Shown piece by piece: positions 52,422 through 59,533 of a DNA stretch of 64,000 nucleotides. Below the pieces are notes generated by a model. The model ran no database searches, was not told the origin of the DNA, and was given only the letters and a program-made list of their open reading frames with translations. Made by a program: the position numbers and the translations under genes. The stretch is from Lachnospiraceae bacterium UBA7179. GTDB taxonomy: Bacteria; Bacillota; Clostridia; Lachnospirales; Lachnospiraceae. Location of the stretch: assembly GCA_002491195.1 (NCBI GenBank), contig DKVL01000071.1, positions 27,504-91,503 on the forward strand. Reading direction: 5' to 3'. Position 1 is the stretch's first letter; the number at the start of each line of letters is the position of its first letter.

Positions 52422-53642
52422 ATGAATTACACAAAACAGAGAGCAATTATATTCCTTGGCGCGTCTCTTGTACTATTAAGCAGCTGTAGCAGTCAGAAAC
52501 AAAAATACAACTTGATGGAATCTGGTCTCATGACAGAACAGCTGCCAGTTATCTCAGATACAGACATTGTGCCGGTTTCTGCTGCAACGCAGGATTTTAT
52601 TCCAGACACCATAACATCAGAGGTTGTTGTCAACGAACCAGTTGATACCACTTTTGACTTTACCGTATGTTTTGCAGGAGATATCAATCTGGATGAAAAT
52701 TGGGGAACCACCAAATATCTGTCGGCGCAGCCCAATGGGATCTATGACTGCATTTCCGAAGAGCTAGTCAACTTCATGCAGGAAGCCGATATCATGTGCT
52801 TAAACAACGAATATTCCTACAGTTTGCAGGGAACGCCTCTCAAAGGAAAAGCCTATACTTTTCGCGCGGATCCGAAACGGGTAGAAGTGCTCCAGCAGCT
52901 AGGCGTTGATGCTGTTACATTAGCAAACAACCATGTCTATGATTACGGCAAAGATGCGATGCTTGACACTTTTACAATTCTGGAAGAAGCCGGGATTCCT
53001 TATTTTGGTGCGGGAGAAAATCTGCAAAGGGCAATGGAGCCCCTCTACATCGAGGCGGACGGAAAAACCATTGCATTGGTGGCTGCTTCCCGCGCGGAAA
53101 AATACAAAATGACACCGCAGGCAACCGATATGGAACCAGGAATACTTCGCTGTTATGACACAGAATTGTTTTTACAGGTAATTAAAGAAGCAAAGGAACA
53201 TGCGGATTTTTGTATTGCGTTTGTACATTGGGGAACTGAATACAGTTATGATTTGGAACAGGTACAGCTGGACACTGGAAAAGAGTATCTGGATGCAGGG
53301 GCTGATGTGGTGGTCGGCGCCCATTCTCATTGTCTGCAGGGCATGGAATACTATGACGGAAAACCAATCATATATAGCCTTGGAAACTATTGGTTTAACG
53401 AAAAAACGTTGGATACCATGCTGCTGCGGCTTCATTTTTCAGGGGATGAAGACAATACACAGTTAACTGTCCAGGTCATTCCGGCAGTACAGTCTGGATA
53501 TCGGACAACCTATATTTCTGAGTTTGAGGAACAGCGCAGGATTTATGATTTTCTCGAAAGCATTTCCGTCAATGTGGAAATTTCTAATGAAGGAATTGTT
53601 ACGCCTTTAAAAACAGCGGTTGCTGAAGGAGAGGATTCGTGA
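52422..53642 (+). CDS. CapA family lipoprotein (metallophosphatase-like)
   Basis: The 406-residue protein has a lipoprotein signal with lipobox LLSSC near residue 23, a spacer, then a CapA/PgsA domain: VCFAGDINLDENWG, CLNNEYSYSL, LANNHVYDYGKDAM, FVHWGTEYSY and VVGAHSHCLQGMEY, with His/Asp/Asn residues placed as in metallophosphatases. CapA proteins take part in poly-gamma-glutamate export or degradation; no capBC genes are here, so its substrate is uncertain. It interrupts the usual rng-rplU order. GGGAG precedes the ATG. Confidence 0.92.
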   Translation: MNYTKQRAIIFLGASLVLLSSCSSQKQKYNLMESGLMTEQLPVISDTDIVPVSAATQDFIPDTITSEVVVNEPVDTTFDFTVCFAGDINLDENWGTTKYLSAQPNGIYDCISEELVNFMQEADIMCLNNEYSYSLQGTPLKGKAYTFRADPKRVEVLQQLGVDAVTLANNHVYDYGKDAMLDTFTILEEAGIPYFGAGENLQRAMEPLYIEADGKTIALVAASRAEKYKMTPQATDMEPGILRCYDTELFLQVIKEAKEHADFCIAFVHWGTEYSYDLEQVQLDTGKEYLDAGADVVVGAHSHCLQGMEYYDGKPIIYSLGNYWFNEKTLDTMLLRLHFSGDEDNTQLTVQVIPAVQSGYRTTYISEFEEQRRIYDFLESISVNVEISNEGIVTPLKTAVAEGEDS

Positions 53643-53699
53643 AAAAGAAATTACCTTTTTATAGTAATTATCACATTTCATCAAATCAGGAAAAAATCC

Positions 53700-53728
53700 T
53701 TGACAACCTCTCGCAACAATGCTAATAT
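53700..53728 (+). promoter_or_regulatory. Promoter of the rplU operon
   Basis: Perfect TTGACA (53700-53705), 17 bases, TAATAT (53723-53728); transcription should begin near 53736 and include the L21 leader. Confidence 0.82.
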
Positions 53729-53734
53729 GTATGA

Positions 53735-53810
53735 GTATGCCGCATAACTAGGTTCAAGCGTATTTCCAAAATATCACCGAAGTTAGCGAGTAATTATTTA
53801 GGAGGTGCAA
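53735..53810 (+). ncRNA. L21 ribosomal protein leader
   Basis: Between promoter and rplU lies a 75-base leader with CCGCATAACTAGGTTC and CGAAGTTAGCGAGTAA segments as in L21 leaders of Firmicutes (Rfam L21_leader), immediately before AGGAGGTG. It would bind L21 and repress its own synthesis. The identification rests on position and remembered sequence. Confidence 0.7.
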
Positions 53811-53811
53811 T

Positions 53812-54117
53812 ATGTACGCAATTATTGCAACAGGTGGAAAGCAGTACAAGGTTTCCGAGGGAGATGTGATCAGGGTAGAAAAGCTTGATGCAGAGGCTGG
53901 AAACACTGTAACTTTTGACAATGTGATTGCTGTTAGCAATGATTCTCTCAAAGTAGGCGCTGATGTAGCGAACGCATCTGTTTCTGCGACTGTTATGGAG
54001 CAGGGAAGAGGCAAGAAAGTCATCGTTTACAAGTATAAGAGAAAGACAGGCTATCACAAGAAAAACGGTCATAGACAAGCATACACTCAGGTTAAGATTG
54101 ATAAAATCAACGCTTAA
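53812..54117 (+). CDS. rplU: 50S ribosomal protein L21
   Basis: The 101-residue protein begins MYAIIATGGKQYKVSEGDVI and ends with the RNA-binding signature GRGKKVIVYKYKRKTGYHKK, GHRQAYTQVKI. It binds 23S rRNA. AGGAGGTG precedes the ATG. It opens the rplU-prp-rpmA unit, under a leader that probably provides autoregulation. Confidence 0.98.
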   Translation: MYAIIATGGKQYKVSEGDVIRVEKLDAEAGNTVTFDNVIAVSNDSLKVGADVANASVSATVMEQGRGKKVIVYKYKRKTGYHKKNGHRQAYTQVKIDKINA

Positions 54118-54140
54118 TAGATGTTGTTCGTTTAGATAGT

Positions 54141-54494
54141 ATGACTACGATTGTTGTTTTTAAATCCAGGGACAGCTACAAAGGATTCACCTGTATGGGA
54201 CATGCAGGCTTTGGTCAATCAGGCAGTGATATTGTGTGTGCCGCAATTTCGATCTTAGTAATTAATACACTGAATTCCATAGAGGAATTGGCGAAAGAAG
54301 AAATAATTACTGAAAGTGATGAAAAAGAAGGCTATCTTGAATGTCATTTTCCTAATAAAATAAATGAAAAGACAAAGCTTTTCATGGACTCTCTGGTGAT
54401 GGGTTTAAAAGGGATCGAACAAAATTACGGGAAACAGAAGAAAGCTTTTTCAAAAGAAAAGCGATATTTCGAACTCATAATCAAGGAGGTGTAG
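54141..54494 (+). CDS. prp: Ribosomal-processing cysteine protease Prp
   Basis: The 117-residue protease has the catalytic His21 in GHAGFGQSGSD and Cys33 in IVCAAISIL. Prp removes the N-terminal extension of L27; the L27 gene follows by four bases and carries exactly that extension. The start at 54141 has no good ribosome binding site, and expression may depend on coupling with rplU. Length matches YsxB of Bacillus. Confidence 0.94.
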   Translation: MTTIVVFKSRDSYKGFTCMGHAGFGQSGSDIVCAAISILVINTLNSIEELAKEEIITESDEKEGYLECHFPNKINEKTKLFMDSLVMGLKGIEQNYGKQKKAFSKEKRYFELIIKEV

Positions 54495-54498
54495 TACC

Positions 54499-54786
54499 AT
54501 GATGAAGTTAAATCTTCAGTTTTTTGCTCATAAAAAGGGAGTTGGTTCTACTAAGAATGGTAGAGATTCCGAGTCTAAGAGATTAGGTGCAAAGAGAGCA
54601 GATGGTCAATTCGTAAAGGCAGGCAACATTTTATATAGACAGCGCGGAACAAAGATTCATCCGGGTGTCAATGTTGGAATCGGCGGAGATGATACATTGT
54701 TTGCATTGGTTGACGGTGTACTCAGATTCGAGAGAAAAGGAAGAGACAGAAAGCAGGCTTCCGTTTATCCTGTAGAGGAGAAGTAA
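54499..54786 (+). CDS. rpmA: 50S ribosomal protein L27 (with Prp-cleaved extension)
   Basis: The 95-residue protein begins MMKLNLQFFAHKKG; LQFF-AHKKG is the cleavage site of Prp known from Staphylococcus and conserved in Firmicutes. After processing, the mature N-terminus reaches the peptidyl transferase centre. The body carries GSTKNGRDSESKRLGAKRAD and the basic end KQASVYP. AAGGAGGTG precedes the double ATG. A terminator follows. Confidence 0.98.
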   Translation: MMKLNLQFFAHKKGVGSTKNGRDSESKRLGAKRADGQFVKAGNILYRQRGTKIHPGVNVGIGGDDTLFALVDGVLRFERKGRDRKQASVYPVEEK

Positions 54787-54806
54787 GACCATATTACGAA
54801 TCTACT

Positions 54807-54835
54807 AAGGCTTCAGGTTTCACCTGAAGCCTTTT
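54807..54835 (+). terminator. Intrinsic terminator after rpmA
   Basis: AAGGCTTCAGGT (54807-54818) pairs with ACCTGAAGCCTT (54822-54833) across a TTC loop, running into TTTTCC. Transcripts of the L21-L27 unit should end here, with partial read-through into obgE. Confidence 0.88.
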
Positions 54836-54882
54836 CCATATAGAATCATTATGAACAGTTCTTTACAGAAAGGTTGAATGAA

Positions 54883-56178
54883 ATGTTTGCAGACAGAGCC
54901 AAAATATATATCAGAAGCGGCAAAGGCGGAGATGGACATGTATCTTTCCGGCGCGAAAAATATGTACCAAACGGCGGCCCCGACGGCGGAGATGGCGGCA
55001 ATGGCGGAAGCGTGATCTTTGAAGTCGATGAAGGCCTCAATACGCTGACCGATTTCCGCCACATCAGAAAATACTGCGCCCAGGACGGAGAGCAGGGTGG
55101 AAAGCGAAACTGCCGGGGGAAAAACGGGGAAGATATCATCGTAAAAGTTCCTGAGGGAACTGTTATAAAGGAATTAGCGTCTGGAAAGATCATCGCTGAC
55201 ATGTCCGGCAAAAATCGCAGACAAATTATATTAAAAGGCGGAAAAGGCGGTAACGGCAATCAGCACTATGCAACCTCCACCATGCAGGCTCCCAAATATG
55301 CCCAGCCAGGACAGCCTTCAAAGGAACTCGATCTCTTTCTCGAATTGAAGGTGATCGCAGATGTAGGTCTTGTCGGATTTCCCAATGTTGGCAAGTCTAC
55401 ACTTTTATCGCGCGTCACAAACGCCAGGCCCAAGATTGCAAATTATCATTTCACAACCTTGAATCCTAATCTCGGCGTTGTAGACCTCGATGGTGGGAAG
55501 GGATTTGTAATTGCGGATATTCCTGGACTCATAGAAGGGGCATCGGAAGGTGTCGGACTCGGACATGAGTTTCTTCGCCATATTGAGCGCACAAAAGTTC
55601 TGATTCATCTGGTTGATGCAGCCTCAACAGAAGGGCGTGATCCGATCGCAGATATTTATGCGATCAACAAGGAACTCGAAGCTTACAATGCAGATATTGC
55701 CCACAGACCGCAGGTGATCGCTGCAAATAAAATTGATGCCATCTATGCTGGAAGTGAGGAGGATCCTGTCGCTAAGATCAAGGAAGAATTTGAGCCAAAA
55801 GGAATCAAGGTTTTTCCAATATCAGCTGTTTCCGGGCAGGGATTGAATGAACTCCTGTATTATGTAAAGGATATGCTTTCCCAGATCAATGAGCCTCCCA
55901 CGATCTTTGAACCGGAATTTGATCCAGAGATTGATATCGTTGTGGGGAATGAGCCTTATACTGTCGAGTATGATGAGAAAAAGAACGAATATGTCGTGGA
56001 AGGTCCCCGCATCGAAAAAATGCTTGGATATACCAATCTCGAATCAGAGCGTGGCTTTAAGTTTTTTCAGGAGTTTCTCAAGAACAATGAAATACTGGAT
56101 AAACTGGAGGCTCTCGGCATTCAGGAGGGCGACACGGTGCGAATGTATGGTCTGGCATTTAGTTATTATAAAGAATAA
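54883..56178 (+). CDS. obgE: GTPase ObgE/CgtA
   Basis: The 431-residue ribosome-associated GTPase has the glycine-rich Obg domain (FADRAKIYIRSGKGGDGHVS; GGPDGGDGGNGGSVI), the G domain (GFPNVGKSTLLSR; DIPGLIEGASEG; NKID) and a C-terminal OCT domain. It acts in late 50S assembly, stress response and, in Bacillus, sporulation. ATG 54883 was chosen because AAAGG is nine bases before it; the in-frame TTG at 54874 abuts that site. yhbY follows 17 bases later. Confidence 0.97.
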   Translation: MFADRAKIYIRSGKGGDGHVSFRREKYVPNGGPDGGDGGNGGSVIFEVDEGLNTLTDFRHIRKYCAQDGEQGGKRNCRGKNGEDIIVKVPEGTVIKELASGKIIADMSGKNRRQIILKGGKGGNGNQHYATSTMQAPKYAQPGQPSKELDLFLELKVIADVGLVGFPNVGKSTLLSRVTNARPKIANYHFTTLNPNLGVVDLDGGKGFVIADIPGLIEGASEGVGLGHEFLRHIERTKVLIHLVDAASTEGRDPIADIYAINKELEAYNADIAHRPQVIAANKIDAIYAGSEEDPVAKIKEEFEPKGIKVFPISAVSGQGLNELLYYVKDMLSQINEPPTIFEPEFDPEIDIVVGNEPYTVEYDEKKNEYVVEGPRIEKMLGYTNLESERGFKFFQEFLKNNEILDKLEALGIQEGDTVRMYGLAFSYYKE

Positions 56179-56195
56179 AAGGAAGGAAACAATAT

Positions 56196-56489
56196 ATGAT
56201 GACAAGCAAACAGAGATCTTACTTAAAAGGATTGGCAATGAACTTAGAACCTGTATTTCAAATCGGGAAATCATCAGTAACACCAGAAAACGTAGAGGCA
56301 ATTTCTGAGGTTTTCAATACACATGAGTTGATCAAACTAACAGTTCTAAAGAATTGTATCGACGATCCAAAGGAAATCGCCAATGTTATTTCTGAGCGCA
56401 CACACTCACAGGTAGTTCAGGTAATCGGAAAAAAAATTGTATTGTATAAACCATTTAAGGATAATCCCAAAATAGTTCTGCCAAAGTAA
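56196..56489 (+). CDS. yhbY: RNA-binding protein YhbY (CRM domain)
   Basis: The 97-residue protein is a single CRM domain: MTSKQRSYLKGLAMNLEPVFQIGKS, then HELIKLTVLKNC and VQVIGKKIVLYKP with the GxxG RNA-binding loop IGKSS. It joins pre-50S particles. GGAAGGA precedes the double ATG. nadD follows 15 bases later. Confidence 0.95.
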   Translation: MMTSKQRSYLKGLAMNLEPVFQIGKSSVTPENVEAISEVFNTHELIKLTVLKNCIDDPKEIANVISERTHSQVVQVIGKKIVLYKPFKDNPKIVLPK

Positions 56490-56504
56490 ACAATGGAGGT
56501 ATCC

Positions 56505-57116
56505 ATGAAACGTGGAAAACGAATTGGTATTATGGGAGGAACGTTTAATCCCATTCACAATGGTCATCTGCTGTTGGCAAAGAATGCACAAAAACAGGTT
56601 TTGCTGGATCAGGTACTGTTTATGCCAAGCGGCAATTCCTATATGAAGCGTAACGTCTTGGAAACGCAGAAACGAGTTGCTATGGTGGCCTTAGCCATAG
56701 AGCGTTATCCTGATTTTGAGCTGTCCTTAATTGAGGCACAAAAATCTGGAAACACCTATACTTATGAAACCTTGGAATGCTTAAAGGCAGCCAATCCAGA
56801 TACGCAGTATTATTTCATTATCGGAGCAGACATTCTATTTCAAATAGAGCAGTGGAGAAATCCAAAACAGATTTTTCAGATGGCAGTACTGGTGTGTGCG
56901 GTACGAAACGACTATGATTTTAATATGATTCAGAAAAAAGGACATGATCTGGCAGCGTCAGGAGCTAATATCATATATCTCAACATGCCGAAATTAGATG
57001 TTTCATCTACAGATATAAGAGCAAAAGTAAAAAGCAATCTTTCCATTTCAGATCTGGTTCCACCAGAGGTTGCGCAATATATAGAACAGGAGCATTTATA
57101 TTATGAAGAAGATTAA
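56505..57116 (+). CDS. nadD: Nicotinate-nucleotide adenylyltransferase
   Basis: NadD converts nicotinate mononucleotide to deamido-NAD. The 203-residue enzyme begins KRIGIMGGTFNPIHNGHLLL (nucleotidyltransferase GGTFNPxHxGH), has FMPSGNSYMKR, IIGADILFQIEQWRNP and the C-terminal SSTDIRAKV. The start at 56505 is served by GGAGG; the ATG at 56493 precedes that site. It overlaps yqeK by 14 bases. Confidence 0.97.
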   Translation: MKRGKRIGIMGGTFNPIHNGHLLLAKNAQKQVLLDQVLFMPSGNSYMKRNVLETQKRVAMVALAIERYPDFELSLIEAQKSGNTYTYETLECLKAANPDTQYYFIIGADILFQIEQWRNPKQIFQMAVLVCAVRNDYDFNMIQKKGHDLAASGANIIYLNMPKLDVSSTDIRAKVKSNLSISDLVPPEVAQYIEQEHLYYEED

Positions 57117-57702
57117 GAAATATTTAAAGAAACATTTGACAAAAGATCGATATCATCATACACTGGGAGTCGCATATACAGCTGTCGCGATGGCAATGCG
57201 TTACAATCCCGATCCAGGCAACTCTGATTTTATGAAAAGAGCGGAAACTGCAGGCCTTCTTCACGACTGCGCAAAGTGCATGGATAATAACAAGAAACTT
57301 CATATCTGTGAAAAAAATAATATTCCTTACAGCAGTTTTGAAGCCAGTCATCCATATCTTTTGCACGGAAAAGTAGGAGCATATATTGCAAAAACGAAAT
57401 TTGACATTCAGGATGAGGACATTCTTCAAGCCATCACATGGCATACTACCGGACGTCCTGATATGTCGCTGCTCGAAAAGATAATCTTTATTGCCGACTA
57501 CATAGAGCCTTCCCGCAATCCAATACCAGAACTTGATGCAATCCGTCAGCTTGCATTTCTTGATATTGACAAGGCAATGGAAAAAATTTTGTCAAACACC
57601 CTTAAATTTCTGGAAGAAAAAGGGAATCCTATAGACCAGATGACACAGACAGCCTATGATAGTTATGTGCGGCCTACATATAAAGGAGGAAATTTTGCTT
57701 GA
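57103..57702 (+). CDS. yqeK: HD-domain Ap4A hydrolase YqeK
   Basis: The 199-residue HD phosphohydrolase has YHHTLGVAYTAVAMAMR, GLLHDCAKCM (HD pair), EASHPYLLHGKVGA, ITWHTTGRPDMSLLEKIIFI and ADYIEPSR. Bacterial YqeK proteins split diadenosine tetraphosphate symmetrically. It overlaps nadD by 14 bases, and its stop overlaps the TTG of rsfS, so the three genes are tightly coupled. AGGAG is about 11 bases before the ATG. Confidence 0.94.
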   Translation: MKKIKKYLKKHLTKDRYHHTLGVAYTAVAMAMRYNPDPGNSDFMKRAETAGLLHDCAKCMDNNKKLHICEKNNIPYSSFEASHPYLLHGKVGAYIAKTKFDIQDEDILQAITWHTTGRPDMSLLEKIIFIADYIEPSRNPIPELDAIRQLAFLDIDKAMEKILSNTLKFLEEKGNPIDQMTQTAYDSYVRPTYKGGNFA

Positions 57703-58061
57703 ATACAATAAACACGAAATTAAACACGATTATTGATGCCCTCGCGGATAAAAAGGCAGTAGAAATACAACTGATCGATATCAGTGAAGTATCAACGATT
57801 GCAGATTACTTTGTAATCACAAATGGTGTAAACAGCAGCCAGATACAGGCATTGGCGGATAATGTAGAAGAAAAACTGGCGATGACCGGAACGCATCCGA
57901 GGAGTGTAGAAGGTTACAACACTGCAAATTGGATCTTAATGGACTATAATGATATTCTTGTACACATCTTTGACAAAGAAAGCCGTGGATTTTATGATTT
58001 AGAGCGTATGTGGCGCGATGGCAAAACAATCGATCTCAAATCAATAGAAACAAGAAAATAA
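57699..58061 (+). CDS. rsfS: Ribosome silencing factor
   Basis: RsfS binds L14 and blocks subunit joining in starvation. The 120-residue protein has IIDALADKKAVEIQLIDIS, IADYFVITNGVNSSQIQALA, and SVEGYNTANWILMDYNDILVHIF with the terminal YDLERMW. Start is TTG at 57699, overlapping the yqeK stop; AAGGAGG is about 11 bases upstream. A strong terminator follows. Confidence 0.95.
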   Translation: MNTINTKLNTIIDALADKKAVEIQLIDISEVSTIADYFVITNGVNSSQIQALADNVEEKLAMTGTHPRSVEGYNTANWILMDYNDILVHIFDKESRGFYDLERMWRDGKTIDLKSIETRK

Positions 58062-58070
58062 TCAAAACAA

Positions 58071-58122
58071 AAACCGAAAAGCAATCAATAAGAAAGATTT
58101 TGAACGCTTTTCGGTTTTTTTG
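58071..58122 (+). terminator. Intrinsic terminator after rsfS
   Basis: AAACCGAAAAGC (58071-58082) pairs with GCTTTTCGGTTT (58106-58117) over a 23-base loop and continues into a T-run. The remaining 200 bases to lexA (58123-58322) show no gene or clear motif. Confidence 0.82.
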
Positions 58123-58322
58123 ATTCTATTTGTACTGTTGTAAAGAACTGATGCAATTCATTATATATATCGTGTTTGATTTTTGTTCATGCCCATATAT
58201 ACACTTTTTGTTATCTAAAATCCTGGATTTGAAAATACAAGGCTCCATTCAAATCACTTAGGAATCTATAAAAACAGATGCTGACAAAGGGCGGCAAAAT
58301 TAATCACTTTATATATAGCAAA

Positions 58323-58940
58323 TTAGTGGTATAAGCGAAATACGCCATACACCTTCCCCAAAATTTCAACTTCATCTAAAATAATAGGATCCATTGTATC
58401 ATTTTCCGGCTGAAGTCTATAATGTCCATCTTCTTTGTAATATGTCTTAACCGTAGCGGAATCATCAACCAACGCGACAACTGTATCGCCATTTTCCGCA
58501 GTACTGCAGGCATGGATAAAAATCTGATCCCCATTAAAAATACCTGCGTTGATCATGCTGTCTCCTTTTACTCTCAGTACAAACGATTCTCCAGCAGGTA
58601 CCATCTCGGCAGGAATAGGGAAGTATCCCTCAATATTCTGCTCAGCAAGAATCGGTAAGCCGGCAGCTACAGTTCCGACAATAGGAACACTTGTCATCTC
58701 ATGTCTGACCATCTGAAAACTGTCATCCATAATCTCAATAGCGCGCGGCTTTGTCGGATCCCTTCTTATATATCCATTCTTCTCCAGTGTCTCAAGATGT
58801 GAGTGGACAGAAGAAGTGGACTTAAGGTTTACTGCTTCGCAGATTTCCCTGACTGATGGCGGATAGCCTTTTCTGAGAATCTCCGCCTTGATAAATTCCA
58901 AAATTTCTTTTTGCTTTGTTGTTATTTTTCCATATGCCAT
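58323..58940 (-). CDS. lexA: Transcriptional repressor LexA
   Basis: The 205-residue SOS repressor has an N-terminal winged-helix domain (KITTKQKEILEFIKAEILRK; PPSVREICEAVNLKSTSSVH) and the C-terminal self-cleaving peptidase: cleavage site Ala93-Gly94 in TVAAGLP, Ser128 in GDSMI and Lys165 in ATVKTY. RecA-promoted self-cleavage lifts repression. The start at 58940 is set by AGGAGG. Its promoter overlaps one of two operator pairs in the intergenic region, indicating autoregulation. Confidence 0.98.
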   Translation of the reverse strand: MAYGKITTKQKEILEFIKAEILRKGYPPSVREICEAVNLKSTSSVHSHLETLEKNGYIRRDPTKPRAIEIMDDSFQMVRHEMTSVPIVGTVAAGLPILAEQNIEGYFPIPAEMVPAGESFVLRVKGDSMINAGIFNGDQIFIHACSTAENGDTVVALVDDSATVKTYYKEDGHYRLQPENDTMDPIILDEVEILGKVYGVFRLYH

Positions 58941-58962
58941 ATGTATTGCCTCCTTTTTTTTC

Positions 58963-58991
58963 ATTATATCACACCTTATCGGAAATTGCAA
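58963..58991 (-). promoter_or_regulatory. Promoter of lexA
   Basis: On the minus strand TTGCAA (58986-58991), 17 bases, and TATAAT (58963-58968). The -35 box overlaps the first LexA-like box, consistent with autorepression. Confidence 0.75.
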
Positions 58992-59015
58992 ACATATATT
59001 CCGAAATATTGTTTG
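58989..59015. promoter_or_regulatory. LexA operator pair 1 (two overlapping boxes)
   Basis: Box on the minus strand (58989-59002): GGAAT-ATAT-GTTTG. Box on the plus strand (59002-59015): CGAAA-TATT-GTTTG. They share base 59002. The pair overlaps the lexA -35 and lies about 20-46 bases upstream of the -35 of the divergent gene. Confidence 0.7.
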
Positions 59016-59034
59016 GAAATTTTTCAAAAAAGTA

Positions 59035-59063
59035 TTGACAACCAAAACTTTGTTCTGTATAAT
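59035..59063 (+). promoter_or_regulatory. Consensus promoter of the YneA-like gene
   Basis: TTGACA (59035-59040), 17 bases, TATAAT (59058-59063): a perfect vegetative promoter, as expected for a tightly repressed gene. Confidence 0.9.
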
Positions 59064-59069
59064 CTGTTT

Positions 59070-59096
59070 TAAACAACTGTTCGGAATAATTGTTTG
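59070..59096. promoter_or_regulatory. LexA operator pair 2 (two overlapping boxes) at the transcription start
   Basis: Minus-strand box (59070-59083): CGAAC-AGTT-GTTTA, the closest to the Gram-positive consensus. Plus-strand box (59083-59096): GGAAT-AATT-GTTTG. They share base 59083, with the same geometry as pair 1, and cover the expected start of transcription (about 59070) of the YneA-like gene. Confidence 0.72.
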
Positions 59097-59139
59097 GAAA
59101 TTACGTTCGTCATATTATACAGTAAAGGAGAAATGTTCT

Positions 59140-59514
59140 ATGAATAATACAGATTATGCAACAAAGGCGTTGATCAACAGGCAAAAGCGTAAAAGACAAG
59201 TAAAGCGTCATATCACAGCTTTAATCTTGTCTCTATTTATGATTATATCAGTTCCATTTTTGTTTCTTTCTTTTTCAACAGAGGCAAATGACCTGGAGCA
59301 CCAGCCTTCATACAAGTATTATAAAAGTGTTGAAATATCAAAAGGAGATACGTTGTGGTCAATCGCTTATAACAATTTTGATTCCGCTCATTATAAAGAT
59401 ATTCAGGAATATATCACGGAAGTAAAAAAATTAAACGACCTGACCTCTGATCATATTGTTGCCGGAAACTACGTTATTGTTCCATATTATGCATCTGAAT
59501 TTATTGACAATTAA
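59140..59514 (+). CDS. yneA: YneA-like SOS cell division inhibitor (TM plus LysM)
   Basis: The 124-residue protein has a basic cytosolic N-terminus (NRQKRKRQVKRH), one membrane segment (about 25-46) and an extracytoplasmic LysM domain (about 66-118: VEISKGDTLWSIAYNNF; LTSDHIVAGNYVIVPY). In Bacillus, yneA is divergent from lexA, SOS-induced and delays division; gene order, domain plan and operators all agree here. Sequence similarity beyond LysM is not evident, so orthology is inferred from context. AAAGGAG precedes the ATG. Confidence 0.85.
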   Translation: MNNTDYATKALINRQKRKRQVKRHITALILSLFMIISVPFLFLSFSTEANDLEHQPSYKYYKSVEISKGDTLWSIAYNNFDSAHYKDIQEYITEVKKLNDLTSDHIVAGNYVIVPYYASEFIDN

Positions 59515-59533
59515 GATCCTTTTCGTATGGTTA

